The notes beneath the pieces were generated by a model. That model was given only the letters and a program-made list of their open reading frames with translations. It did not search any database and had not been told where the DNA came from. Shown here piece after piece: positions 1-6,454 of a stretch of 11,513 nt of DNA. The DNA lies in the NCBI GenBank assembly GCA_030688135.1, contig JAUYIW010000058.1, forward strand, positions 1 through 11,513, given 5' to 3'. Within the stretch, counting starts at the first letter, position 1; each line of letters opens with the position of its first letter. Origin of the DNA: Candidatus Uhrbacteria bacterium (GTDB taxonomy: Bacteria; Patescibacteriota; Patescibacteriia; UBA9934). A program made the position numbers and the translations under genes.

Positions 1-338
1 AAGTTACCATTTCGACGAGTCTGTAGGTCGCGAGGAGAAATCTTTCGGAGATCTCGGCGAACCGCGAAAGATCTCTCGTCGTGGATCGCAAGCTCCTCGA
101 GATGGTGGGGTTCGAAAGATCTCTCACCCGACAGCAGAAAGTTAAATCGGGTTCGAGATGGTAGAAAGCAAGAGATTCGCTGTTTTTACCGGTTGAGCTA
201 ACCTTTGGCCTCTATGCATTTTCCACCTAAATTGCGTATGATCCGGTTTATCCCCGCCCTTTTGTAAAAGCGAATAGATCTTTCGGTGAAAGATTCTTCA
301 TCGCCGAGAGCTTATTCTCCCGAAAAAATTGCAACCAA
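1..338. repeat. Gene-free region with ATCTTTCG/CGAAAGAT repeat cluster
   Basis: I see no credible gene here. Short repeats are dense. CGAAAGATCTCTC occurs at 65-77 and exactly again at 113-125. ATCTTTCG at 40-47 is the inverse of CGAAAGAT at 65-72. ATCTTTC/GAAAGAT forms a 7-bp hairpin with a 3-nt loop at 278-294. TCGAGATGGT occurs at 97-106 and 153-162. TTCGAAC-like stretches on the minus strand resemble a tRNA T-loop, but no tRNA cloverleaf can be built around them. The cluster may continue to the left of the window. Function unknown. Confidence 0.55.
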
Positions 339-365
339 AAAACCGCCAGGCTTTCCGGCGGTTTT
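339..365 (-). terminator. Rho-independent terminator of the 336-aa/76-aa gene pair
   Basis: AAAACCGCC (339-347) pairs with GGCGGTTTT (357-365), and the loop can close further through GG/CC. Read on the minus strand the hairpin runs into a T-rich stretch (TTTTTTGG). It lies 15 bp past the stop codon of the 76-aa gene, so it should end the transcript that begins at the promoter near 1708-1736. Confidence 0.85.
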
Positions 366-380
366 GTTGGTAAGTTTAGA

Positions 381-611
381 CTACTCCTCCGCTATATCTA
401 CAGAAGTTTCTAGATTACCATTTACTACATCAACCGACATCTCAACTGTTTTTTCAGCTTCGTATACTTCAGAGATTGAGGTTGAGGTTGAGTTTGATGT
501 AATGGCTTCAGAAAGAACTCCTGCATCTAATACTCCGGCAACTTCCAGCAATAACCATGCTGCCAAGAGAGTTATAACTACGGCGAGTGTCATTATGACA
601 TTCTTGCTCAT
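381..611 (-). CDS. Small single-pass membrane/secreted acidic protein, 76 aa
   Basis: Not a family I recognise. A short basic N-terminus (MSKN) is followed by one hydrophobic helix at about residues 6-27 (a signal anchor or uncleaved signal peptide). The rest is a polar, acidic, Ser/Thr-rich segment of about 48 residues with no Cys. It starts 9 bp after the stop of the 336-aa gene and is followed by a strong terminator, so it is the last gene of that transcript. GGAG lies about 17 nt before the ATG, inside the end of the previous gene, so initiation may depend on coupling to upstream translation. It ends in TAG. It could be a small partner of the preceding anchored protein (inference from position only). 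The opposite-strand ORF over the same bases is a shadow. Confidence 0.65.
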   Translation of the reverse strand: MSKNVIMTLAVVITLLAAWLLLEVAGVLDAGVLSEAITSNSTSTSISEVYEAEKTVEMSVDVVNGNLETSVDIAEE

Positions 612-620
612 AGTATAGGA

Positions 621-1631
621 TTAAGCTCCGTTACCGGTACATGCGCTTGTTTGCTTTTCTGCAACAATTGTCGCTGCAACAGAACATGTTCCACCCACAC
701 CACTTGCAGGAATCTGGATCATAAAGTTCGCACCGTCGGTAACTGCGTTTGTTTCACTTGTTCTTCGGCAAAGTTCTGATACTGCACTATTTCCAGCGGT
801 AAAATCAATATCATTAGTAGATGTTGCTAGAGTTTTTGCCATTTCGCCATAAGTAGCACCCGTGTCTGTGTCAAACTTCTGGTTTGCAAGTGGAATTGAG
901 CCATCTATTGTACAAGTCATCGGTGTAGTATCAGCATTGATAACTGCATCAACGTCTGTGTTTCCGTAGTTTGTGGCTGTTGCTAGCACTGGGCTAGAAA
1001 CTGCATTTAGAGCCAAACTACCGTAATCAATGGTAGCTAGGTCAAAGTTTATAGATGCTAGATCAGTAAGCGCATATGTTACTGTGTCTGGCGCTGAAGC
1101 AGGACCAGCTGCGTCCGAAGGCGTAACCTTAGCGGTCCATGTGGTGTTTGTGTAGTCGTCAGAACTGGCATCTGTTGAGTCTGCCCAATATGAGATTTCT
1201 ACATCATTACATCTGTACCAACCCTGAGTTGCGAAAGGTTCAGCCTCTTTTGCACAAGTAAGGCCTGTGTAACAATCATTTTTGTCAGCGCTACAGCCGG
1301 CCCCAACTGCTGTTCGGTACAAAACCGCTACTACGCCTCCGCCAATATCTACATCATCGATTCCGTTGGTATCTTCAACTTTTGACCAAATATCAAATGT
1401 CTTTACGCCACCCGGAGTAATTGTTAGCGTTGTGATAGCGGTACATCCTTCGTCTACACTATCCCCTGCACAAATTTTTGTAAGACTATTTGTTGGAAGT
1501 GCGTTACTAATATCAACCGTAGTGGTTGCTGCCTGAGAACGAACAAGCACCAATGCTATTATTACAAACAAACCGATCAAGAGAAGCGCTCCTCCTAATA
1601 CTAAGCTTGTTGCATTATTTTTTTCTGCCAT
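621..1631 (-). CDS. Cys-containing signal-anchored extracellular protein, 336 aa (paralogue of the 316-aa protein)
   Basis: A hydrophobic helix at about residues 9-31 follows a short polar N-terminus; the remaining 300 residues should be outside the cell. They are rich in Thr, Asp, Ala and Ser and contain ten Cys (54, 63, 113, 120, 126, 141, 240, 288, 316, 331). Six of these line up with the Cys of the 316-aa protein at 7791-8741: C113-x6-C120, C126, C141 followed by an SYWADST motif (PYWTDAT in the paralogue), C240, and C316 in a GTC/GPC motif. Both also share an N-x-GN-x-(D/E)-(V/A) segment before the fifth conserved Cys. Disulphide bonding is likely (inference). It has its own extended -10 promoter, lies downstream of an Ig-like membrane protein as its paralogue does, and is followed by the 76-aa gene. 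No Shine-Dalgarno is seen. Molecular function unknown. Confidence 0.85.
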   Translation of the reverse strand: MAEKNNATSLVLGGALLLIGLFVIIALVLVRSQAATTTVDISNALPTNSLTKICAGDSVDEGCTAITTLTITPGGVKTFDIWSKVEDTNGIDDVDIGGGVVAVLYRTAVGAGCSADKNDCYTGLTCAKEAEPFATQGWYRCNDVEISYWADSTDASSDDYTNTTWTAKVTPSDAAGPASAPDTVTYALTDLASINFDLATIDYGSLALNAVSSPVLATATNYGNTDVDAVINADTTPMTCTIDGSIPLANQKFDTDTGATYGEMAKTLATSTNDIDFTAGNSAVSELCRRTSETNAVTDGANFMIQIPASGVGGTCSVAATIVAEKQTSACTGNGA

Positions 1632-1669
1632 ATTTATTAAGTTAATTATCTTATGTTTTAATTTATAAA

Positions 1670-1697
1670 CGAACTTAGTTCGACCACTCCAAGTTCG
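1670..1697. promoter_or_regulatory. CGAACTT inverted repeats in the leader of the 336-aa gene
   Basis: CGAACTT (1670-1676) pairs with AAGTTCG (1691-1697), and CGAACT/AGTTCG also forms a tighter palindrome at 1670-1682. The two pairings share bases and exclude each other. The site lies between the promoter at 1708-1736 and the start codon at 1631. It could be an operator or a leader hairpin. Read on the minus strand it is followed by TTTAT, so weak termination of read-through from the 505-aa gene is also possible. Confidence 0.45.
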
Positions 1698-1707
1698 AAG
1701 TATCTTT

Positions 1708-1736
1708 ATTATAACATTTTAAAGTTTTATTCCCAA
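1708..1736 (-). promoter_or_regulatory. Promoter of the 336-aa/76-aa transcript
   Basis: On the minus strand TTGGGA (1736-1731) is separated by 17 nt from TATAAT (1713-1708), which is preceded by TGT to give an extended -10 (TGnTATAAT). It begins directly after the stop codon of the 505-aa gene and predicts a leader of roughly 70 nt. Confidence 0.7.
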
Positions 1737-1740
1737 AAGA

Positions 1741-3258
1741 TTAAAGAGAAATTGTCCACAGGTCGTCTTCCTCAGGATTACCTTTTTCAGCTTCGGTAGT
1801 TGAACTCTGTTCTCCAGGTATCTGGGTAACTTTTTCTACCTCACCTGATGCAATACTCTCACTTACATCGTTTTGTTTTATATCAGCTTGAGGTGGTGTA
1901 CCGGAAGGCTGAGGCAAGGATTCGGTAGGAGTCTGTTGCGATGCATCGGTTGATGCTTGTGGTGACGTACTAACAAATGTAGAAGGTGGAGGCACTACAG
2001 GAACCTGCGGAGGTAATATGGCCGTTGCAGGTGAAAGAGTCTTTCCTTTTCTTAATTGCAAAATAAGAATTAATAGTATTATTGCAATTAAAATAATTAT
2101 TACACTAATTGAAATTGCTGTTATTAAAAATTTATTGTAAGGACTTTTTACAGTAAGTGTAGTTCTTGCCGTTCCGCTAACCTTATTTCCATATTCAACA
2201 TAACCAATGAACGTGTACTCGCCAGACTCGCTTAGCCTAGTAGTTTCACGCATTATAGCTTCTTCATTGATTCCTACCGATACACTGCTACCAACTAAAG
2301 TATCAACCAATGTGCCGTCTGAAGAATAAACCTCAATAATAAGTCTTGCCACGACTGGTATCTCACCTTTATTTGTAAATGTTGTGGATAAAGAAATGGT
2401 CTCTCCAACTTCAAATTCACTTTTGTTGGCAGTTAGCGCATCTATTTCCCCATATTGTTTTAAAGTTCCTGCTGGCAACACTTCAAAATCCTCAGAAAAA
2501 GAGTAAATAATGTCATTATTATAATAAAAATCAGCGTTTAATATATAGTTTCCGGTTTGACTCAACGCAACAAGCTCTTGCGTTACAACTCTGGTTGCGC
2601 CTCCCAGCACCTCTTCCAAATCTTCACCTTCGATTGTCTGGCTTAAAACCACATTCCCACTTCCGGCATCGATTATTGTAAACACTATTTGGCCAGGCTT
2701 CCATGTAACATTTCCAGTATTTTCAACCGTGTATTGAATAACAATAGGAAGATCAACCTCGGTTGGTAAAACTGCGAACTTCTTAATTGTAAATTCGACT
2801 AGTTGCTTATCAGAAACTTCGTAACCCAAGTTAAGCGCAACCCCTCTTCTAAAAACTGTGCCTGCAGTGCCGCCACCAAAAACTTCGTCAATATCAAATG
2901 GTAAAAACTCAATCAAAGCATTATATCTACCAGTTGGAGCATCTTTTGGAAGAACAATGAATGAATAACTATGATCACTCTCACCTGCTTTAAACATGAA
3001 CTCTGAATCACCCTGTATAAAATTTGTTTCTGCACCGGTAACCTCAACTTCAACCCACATGTCGGAAGATGAATCGTGGCGGGCAATGATTACTGTTATT
3101 TCATGAGGAACATCATTCAATAGCTCTCCAGCGTCTAGTACAGAAGGAGATATCCCCATGGTTGAAAAAGCAGCATGGCCAATAGCTGGAAAAAACCCAA
3201 TAAAAAAAATACTGACCAAAATAATCCCGGCACTCTTAAATATATTACATCTTCTCAT
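1741..3258 (-). CDS. Membrane-anchored multi-domain Ig-like surface protein with long C-terminal tail, 505 aa
   Basis: A signal peptide spans residues 1-30 (basic start, hydrophobic core, cleavage likely near GHAA). Three beta-rich domains follow at about 33-150, 151-262 and 265-371, one transmembrane helix at about 377-401, an RKGK stop-transfer motif, then a tail of about 100 residues rich in Pro, Ser, Thr and Gln ending in acidic DDLWTISL. Domain 1 has GISPSVLDAG and APTGRYNALIEFLP; domain 2 has ENTGNVTWKPG; all are matched in the 404-aa protein at 8751-9965, so the two are paralogues. By the positive-inside rule the tail is cytoplasmic, which is odd for such a composition; the 404-aa and 298-aa proteins lack it. 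The start is the only Met before the signal peptide. GAGGAG lies 18 nt upstream, too far for an ideal Shine-Dalgarno. A COG1470/DUF916-like fold is possible; function is probably surface adhesion or scaffold (inference). Confidence 0.88.
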   Translation of the reverse strand: MRRCNIFKSAGIILVSIFFIGFFPAIGHAAFSTMGISPSVLDAGELLNDVPHEITVIIARHDSSSDMWVEVEVTGAETNFIQGDSEFMFKAGESDHSYSFIVLPKDAPTGRYNALIEFLPFDIDEVFGGGTAGTVFRRGVALNLGYEVSDKQLVEFTIKKFAVLPTEVDLPIVIQYTVENTGNVTWKPGQIVFTIIDAGSGNVVLSQTIEGEDLEEVLGGATRVVTQELVALSQTGNYILNADFYYNNDIIYSFSEDFEVLPAGTLKQYGEIDALTANKSEFEVGETISLSTTFTNKGEIPVVARLIIEVYSSDGTLVDTLVGSSVSVGINEEAIMRETTRLSESGEYTFIGYVEYGNKVSGTARTTLTVKSPYNKFLITAISISVIIILIAIILLILILQLRKGKTLSPATAILPPQVPVVPPPSTFVSTSPQASTDASQQTPTESLPQPSGTPPQADIKQNDVSESIASGEVEKVTQIPGEQSSTTEAEKGNPEEDDLWTISL

Positions 3259-3264
3259 ACCGAA

Positions 3265-3444
3265 TCATTTCTTTATCTCCTCGCAGCGTAGCCTACGCTT
3301 TCTAGCAAAAATAAAACCGTAAATTAAGGTCGAAATTAAGTAACCAGCAGCAAATCCTTTTATAAGTGGCGAATGATATAAAACAGAAAGTTCACTTGTG
3401 GTTAACTTAGAAACAGCTAAAATTCCCTGTATGAAATTTTCCAT
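3265..3444 (-). CDS. Small single-pass membrane protein, 59 aa
   Basis: This short reading frame starts MENFIQGILA. It has one hydrophobic helix at about residues 26-47 (core FAAGYLISTLIYGFIFA) followed by a strongly basic ARKRRLR stretch, consistent with an N-out/C-in single-pass protein. It ends in TGA 6 bp before the ATG of the 505-aa gene, in the same frame (TGA-TTC-GGT-ATG), so the two are probably co-transcribed. A perfect extended -10 (TGGTATAAT) ends 6 nt before its ATG, so its mRNA should be leaderless. An internal palindrome (AGCGTAG-C-CTACGCT, 3285-3299) lies within the basic tail region. I do not recognise a family. Support comes from the promoter, the membrane-protein composition and the operon position. 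Confidence 0.6.
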   Translation of the reverse strand: MENFIQGILAVSKLTTSELSVLYHSPLIKGFAAGYLISTLIYGFIFARKRRLRCEEIKK

Positions 3445-3461
3445 GGTATTATTATACCATG
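3442..3461. promoter_or_regulatory. Palindromic divergent promoter shared by lepB and the surface-protein operon
   Basis: CATGGTAT (3442-3449) and ATACCATG (3454-3461) form a perfect inverted repeat around a TATT centre. On the minus strand it reads TGG-TATAAT (3459-3451), a perfect extended -10; on the plus strand TGG-TATTAT (3444-3452), one mismatch. Transcription about 6-7 nt downstream of each -10 would start at or next to the ATG of each gene (3444 minus, 3459 plus), giving leaderless mRNAs. Each gene's start codon supplies the TG motif of the other's promoter, so the two promoters overlap and should compete for polymerase. No convincing -35 is seen, as expected for extended -10 promoters. 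Confidence 0.7.
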
Positions 3462-3986
3462 CTTAAAGACGTATTGAAATTTTTTGGCAACTCCCTACTC
3501 ATACTTCTGTCTGTTTTTTTTATTGGAAGTATTGTTCACTTTGGTTTTTTCGAACTAAGCGAAGTAAATGGACGTTCAATGGAAGACACTTTTAATGATC
3601 GCGATATTATCGTAATCGACAAAGTCACATTACTTGCAAAAGAACCTCAAAGAGGGCAAGTTGTAAGCGCCTTTGGTGAGTTTGAGGGCCTACTTGTTGT
3701 AAAGAGGATTATTGGCCTGCCTGGTGAGACAGTAATAATTAGAAGAGGCGAAGTACTTATTCGTGATACTGAAGGCAATGAATTTGTTCTAGACGAACCA
3801 TATCTTACAAAACAAGCCGATACTTTCCCCGAACTTGGAAATGAATTTTTCTACCCAATCGCAGATGATGAGTATTTTTTAATGGGCGACAGCAGAGAGC
3901 ATAGTACTGATTCGAGAAACTACGGAGCTGTAACCAGAGACAACGTAGTAGGAATTGTGCGTTCGATTTCATTTTTGAATGATTAA
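3459..3986 (+). CDS. lepB: Type I signal peptidase (S26 family), 175 aa
   Basis: Membrane-bound serine protease that cleaves signal peptides from exported proteins on the outer face of the cytoplasmic membrane, using a Ser-Lys dyad. One N-terminal transmembrane helix spans about residues 12-32. The nucleophile is Ser40 in NGRSMEDTF (the family's SMxPT box). The general base is Lys82 in VVKRIIGLPGE. The family box LMGDSREHSTDSRNYGAV spans 141-158. Length and order match short Gram-positive-type enzymes. Translation probably begins at the very 5' end of the mRNA, since the -10 lies directly before the ATG. Natural substrates include the neighbouring proteins with cleavable signal peptides (505, 404 and 298 aa), which is inference. 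The gene ends in a bidirectional terminator. The minus-strand ORF over its 3' end is a shadow. Confidence 0.96.
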   Translation: MLKDVLKFFGNSLLILLSVFFIGSIVHFGFFELSEVNGRSMEDTFNDRDIIVIDKVTLLAKEPQRGQVVSAFGEFEGLLVVKRIIGLPGETVIIRRGEVLIRDTEGNEFVLDEPYLTKQADTFPELGNEFFYPIADDEYFLMGDSREHSTDSRNYGAVTRDNVVGIVRSISFLND

Positions 3987-4005
3987 AAAAACCTTTAAAG
4001 TAAAA

Positions 4006-4035
4006 ACCACAGGATCTAGGTCCTGTGGTATTTTT
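4006..4035. terminator. Bidirectional terminator between lepB and the convergent murA operon
   Basis: ACCACAGGA (4006-4014) pairs with TCCTGTGGT (4021-4029), a 9-bp stem with a 6-nt loop. It is followed by ATTTTT on the plus strand and by TTTTT on the minus strand, so it can end both lepB and the convergent transcript. Confidence 0.9.
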
Positions 4036-4089
4036 GTTTCTTATGCTTCCCATGGTTCTTATGGTTCTTACATATCCCATGCTTCTTCT
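4036..4089 (-). repeat. Degenerate 9-bp tandem repeat, six units
   Basis: On the minus strand six contiguous 9-mers follow the consensus ATAAGAACC: AGAAGAAGC, ATGGGATAT, GTAAGAACC, ATAAGAACC, ATGGGAAGC, ATAAGAAAC. The array fills the gap between the terminator and the stop codon of the 298-aa gene. The same 9-mer pattern recurs at 6342-6377. Confidence 0.75.
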
Positions 4090-4092
4090 AGT

Positions 4093-4989
4093 CTACTTTC
4101 CCTTACGCTTTCTTGCCTTAATTTTATAACCTATTAGGAATAATATAGCTAATACTGCTGCAATAAGAGCGGTAAGAGTGATAATAATAAAATCTACCGA
4201 AATCCCAGGAGGCCCTATAGTTATATCTTCGCTAGCTTGCGTAAGCTCCTCACCGCCATATGAAAGCACTATTCGTACCTGATTATCCCCTTCGCTTACA
4301 TAAGATGCCTGAAAATCAACCTTTACTGTACCATACCCTAATAAATCAATTGTACCTGAATCAATGTTGCTGACGATTTCTCCATCCATATCTGTAAGCT
4401 GAACAGAATAACCAATATTAGATATTGGATTATGTTGGTAATTCCTTACTTCAAATGAACCATTAATGCTTCCGCTAAATAAACCGCTCTCGGCAGATAC
4501 ATCTAGGCCCTGAACTTCAATCTGTGTAGATTTAACTAATTCTGCAAATTCACTTGCAGAAACAACCTTTACATTAAGCGTACTAGAAACACCCATAACA
4601 ATGCTCATTGCCGCTAACGGACTATTTTCTAATGACTCTGGCACAAAAGTAAAAAAGTGAGAATATGTACCAACACTCAAATTAGTTGCATCAATATCCA
4701 CAGTATATTCAAAATCAGCTATGTCCGCGGGTAAGGTAAAACTTGCGCCATTTGGTGAACTTAGCCAATATGGATCTGCGTACTTAGATTCAAAAATTTC
4801 TTCTTCTTCCGGCTCGCTTCTAACAATCAAAATTCTAGTCTGCACCTTACTGCCCTCTAAAACGATAATCGTTTGTTCAGGTGGAGAAACTCCGAGTAAA
4901 TACTGCGCCCTAGCTTGCGGAGCAGCTACTAAGAAAATAAATGCAAAAAACCCAAATATTAAATACTTAAAACTTTTCATACTATTCAT
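4093..4989 (-). CDS. Membrane-anchored Ig-like surface protein, 298 aa
   Basis: A signal peptide (basic start MKSFK, hydrophobic core, cleavage probable after AQARA at about residues 25-29) is followed by two beta-rich domains at about 33-145 and 155-260. One transmembrane helix lies at about 266-287, with a basic KIKARKRKGK C-terminus. LLGVSPPEQTIIVLEGSKV and LSVGTYSHFFTFVPE match the N-terminal domain style of the 404- and 505-aa proteins, so it is a shorter, more distant relative. The chosen ATG at 4989 overlaps the murA stop (ATGAATAG) and has AGAG 7 nt upstream. ATG at 4980 or 5007 is also in frame; 4980 gives the cleanest signal peptide. It is translationally coupled to murA and ends in TAG before the bidirectional terminator. 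A surface or wall-associated role is inferred. Confidence 0.85.
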   Translation of the reverse strand: MNSMKSFKYLIFGFFAFIFLVAAPQARAQYLLGVSPPEQTIIVLEGSKVQTRILIVRSEPEEEEIFESKYADPYWLSSPNGASFTLPADIADFEYTVDIDATNLSVGTYSHFFTFVPESLENSPLAAMSIVMGVSSTLNVKVVSASEFAELVKSTQIEVQGLDVSAESGLFSGSINGSFEVRNYQHNPISNIGYSVQLTDMDGEIVSNIDSGTIDLLGYGTVKVDFQASYVSEGDNQVRIVLSYGGEELTQASEDITIGPPGISVDFIIITLTALIAAVLAILFLIGYKIKARKRKGK

Positions 4990-6277
4990 TATTGATCTCT
5001 GCCCCAATTGAGCTGAGTTTATTATAAAGATTTTCGTAACCCCGTTCTAAATGCTCCACTCCATCGATTACCGACGTTCCATCAGCCACAAGCGCAGCAA
5101 CAACGTATGCCAACCCTGCGCGAATGTCGGGCACAGTCATTTCTGTTGCCTTTAGTTTTGCAGGTCCTTGAATAACGGCTGAGTGTTTGTAATTCTGATC
5201 TTTAAACCTGCAAGGAAGCTCTCCTAAGCATTTACTAAAGAGCGTTATGTCTGCACCCATTTTAGCAAGAATTTCAGTATATCCAAAACGGTCTTGCATA
5301 ACTGTTTCGTGGATAACTGAAGTTCCTTCGGCTAAAGTTAGCACAACAAGAAATGGTTGCTGCCAATCAGTCATAAACCCAGGATGCGTATCGGTTTCAA
5401 GTTGAATGCCCTTGTAGTGCTCGGCACCACGAAACAAAATACCGTCATCGTGCACTTCATACTCTCCACCAACAAGCCTTACAGCATTTAAAAATGTGAC
5501 TAGATCCGAGTGTTCTGCACCTTCGCAAAAAATTTCTCCACGCGTTACAAGTGCCATACATGCGTACGATGCCACCTCCATTCTGTCTGGCAAAACCTTG
5601 TGACGCACCCCATTAAGCTTTTCTACACCTACTATTTCAATGTGTCTCCCTGCTCCCATTTCTATAATAGCTCCCATTTTCTGAAGCATCATAATAAGCC
5701 CGATAATTTCCGGCTCAATCGCAGCATTTTTTATTACTGTACGGCCCTCTGCCAAAACTCCTGCAAAAATAGCAGTTTCGGTAGCACCAACTGAAGGATA
5801 TGGAAGATTTATTAGTGAACCCATAAGTCGACCGTCCACCTTTAAATGATATCCGTCATCCTGCACATCAACTTCAGCGCCCATTTTCTTTAAAATCTCC
5901 AAATGAAAATCAACAGGACGCGGCCCAATTTTATCGCCTCCAACGCTAGGAACATGAGCCTCCCCTGCCCTGTGCAAAAGTGGTGCGGCTAATAAAATGG
6001 ATAATCTATTCTTACGACTGAGTGCCATTGCCGAAGTTTGAGCAATTTTCTTTACCTGAATTCTAATTGTATGATCGTCAATCGTTGTTTTAGCACCAAC
6101 TGCTTCAACGAGCTCGCGAGCAATATCACTCTCTTGCTGAAGTGGAATGTTTTCTATAACTACTTCCTGATCAGTCAAAAGTGATGCAATGATCATTTTT
6201 GACGCAGCATTTTTAGCACCTGCAATTTTTACCGTACCCTTCAACGGTTGCCCTCCTGTAATTTTTAACTGTTTCAT
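4982..6277 (-). CDS. murA: UDP-N-acetylglucosamine 1-carboxyvinyltransferase, 431 aa, Cys115-to-Asp form
   Basis: Cytoplasmic enzyme that transfers the enolpyruvyl group of phosphoenolpyruvate to UDP-GlcNAc, the first committed step of peptidoglycan synthesis. Length fits the family (about 420). Visible residues in E. coli-like numbering: Lys22-Asn23 in GAKNAASKM, Arg91, loop SVGGDKIGPRPVDFH with Asp at 115 and Arg120, Asp304 in FMTDWQQP, Arg330 in QDRFGY, Asp384 in VPDIRAG, and Arg412 in ERGYENL. The loop residue that is Cys115 in most bacteria, and that fosfomycin alkylates, is Asp here; as in Mycobacterium, Chlamydia and Borrelia, this predicts intrinsic fosfomycin resistance. The promoter is at 6288-6316. 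It overlaps the downstream Ig-like gene by 8 bp, linking wall synthesis with a surface protein. It ends in TAG. No Shine-Dalgarno is seen and the leader is very short. Confidence 0.97.
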   Translation of the reverse strand: MKQLKITGGQPLKGTVKIAGAKNAASKMIIASLLTDQEVVIENIPLQQESDIARELVEAVGAKTTIDDHTIRIQVKKIAQTSAMALSRKNRLSILLAAPLLHRAGEAHVPSVGGDKIGPRPVDFHLEILKKMGAEVDVQDDGYHLKVDGRLMGSLINLPYPSVGATETAIFAGVLAEGRTVIKNAAIEPEIIGLIMMLQKMGAIIEMGAGRHIEIVGVEKLNGVRHKVLPDRMEVASYACMALVTRGEIFCEGAEHSDLVTFLNAVRLVGGEYEVHDDGILFRGAEHYKGIQLETDTHPGFMTDWQQPFLVVLTLAEGTSVIHETVMQDRFGYTEILAKMGADITLFSKCLGELPCRFKDQNYKHSAVIQGPAKLKATEMTVPDIRAGLAYVVAALVADGTSVIDGVEHLERGYENLYNKLSSIGAEINNE

Positions 6278-6287
6278 AGATTACTGA

Positions 6288-6316
6288 ATTGTGCCTTGAT
6301 TTGGCTGAAATGTCAA
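6288..6316 (-). promoter_or_regulatory. Promoter of murA
   Basis: On the minus strand a perfect TTGACA (6316-6311) is followed by a 17-nt spacer and CACAAT (6293-6288, four of six consensus bases). The expected start is about 4-6 nt before the ATG at 6277, leaving almost no leader and no room for a Shine-Dalgarno. Confidence 0.75.
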
Positions 6317-6341
6317 AGTTTGTCTGTATAGCGAAAGAAAA

Positions 6342-6416
6342 ATTTGAATCATTAGAAACATTTGAACCATTATGAACTTGGTGTGTTTCTAATACACCTT
6401 ATGGATCTAATGATTC
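6342..6416. repeat. Degenerate 9-bp tandem repeat with nested inverted repeats upstream of murA
   Basis: Four 9-mers lie end to end at 6342-6377: ATTTGAATC, ATTAGAAAC, ATTTGAACC, ATTATGAAC. The array can pair with sequence just beyond it in two exclusive ways: ATTAGAAAC (6351-6359) with GTTTCTAAT (6385-6393), or GAATCATTAGA (6346-6356) with TCTAATGATTC (6406-6416). A small hairpin GGTGT/ACACC (6380-6384/6394-6398) lies inside. The block separates the 410-aa gene terminator from the murA promoter. Confidence 0.65.
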
Positions 6417-6420
6417 CGCA

Positions 6421-6448
6421 ATTAAAAACCGGTCGAACTAGCGACCGG
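6421..6448 (-). terminator. Terminator of the 410-aa gene
   Basis: CCGGTCG (6429-6435) and CGACCGG (6442-6448) form a 7-bp GC-rich stem with a 6-nt loop. On the minus strand it is followed by TTTTTAAT. It begins 6 bp after the stop codon of the 410-aa gene. Confidence 0.85.
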
Positions 6449-6454
6449 ATACGC

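Noticed and set aside
100..285. tRNA-like motifs on the minus strand (TAGCTCAACCGGTAA, TTCGAAC)
   Set aside because: No matching acceptor, D or T stems can be formed at the right distances.
3256..3267. UGA recoding (as in Gracilibacteria) fusing the 59-aa and 505-aa frames
   Set aside because: The long genes, including murA, contain no in-frame UGA. The 505-aa protein begins with a good signal peptide at its own ATG, and the 59-aa protein already has a transmembrane segment, so a fusion is less plausible.
3805..4080. 91-codon minus-strand frame over the end of lepB
   Set aside because: Shadow of lepB, running through the bidirectional terminator and the 9-bp repeat array.
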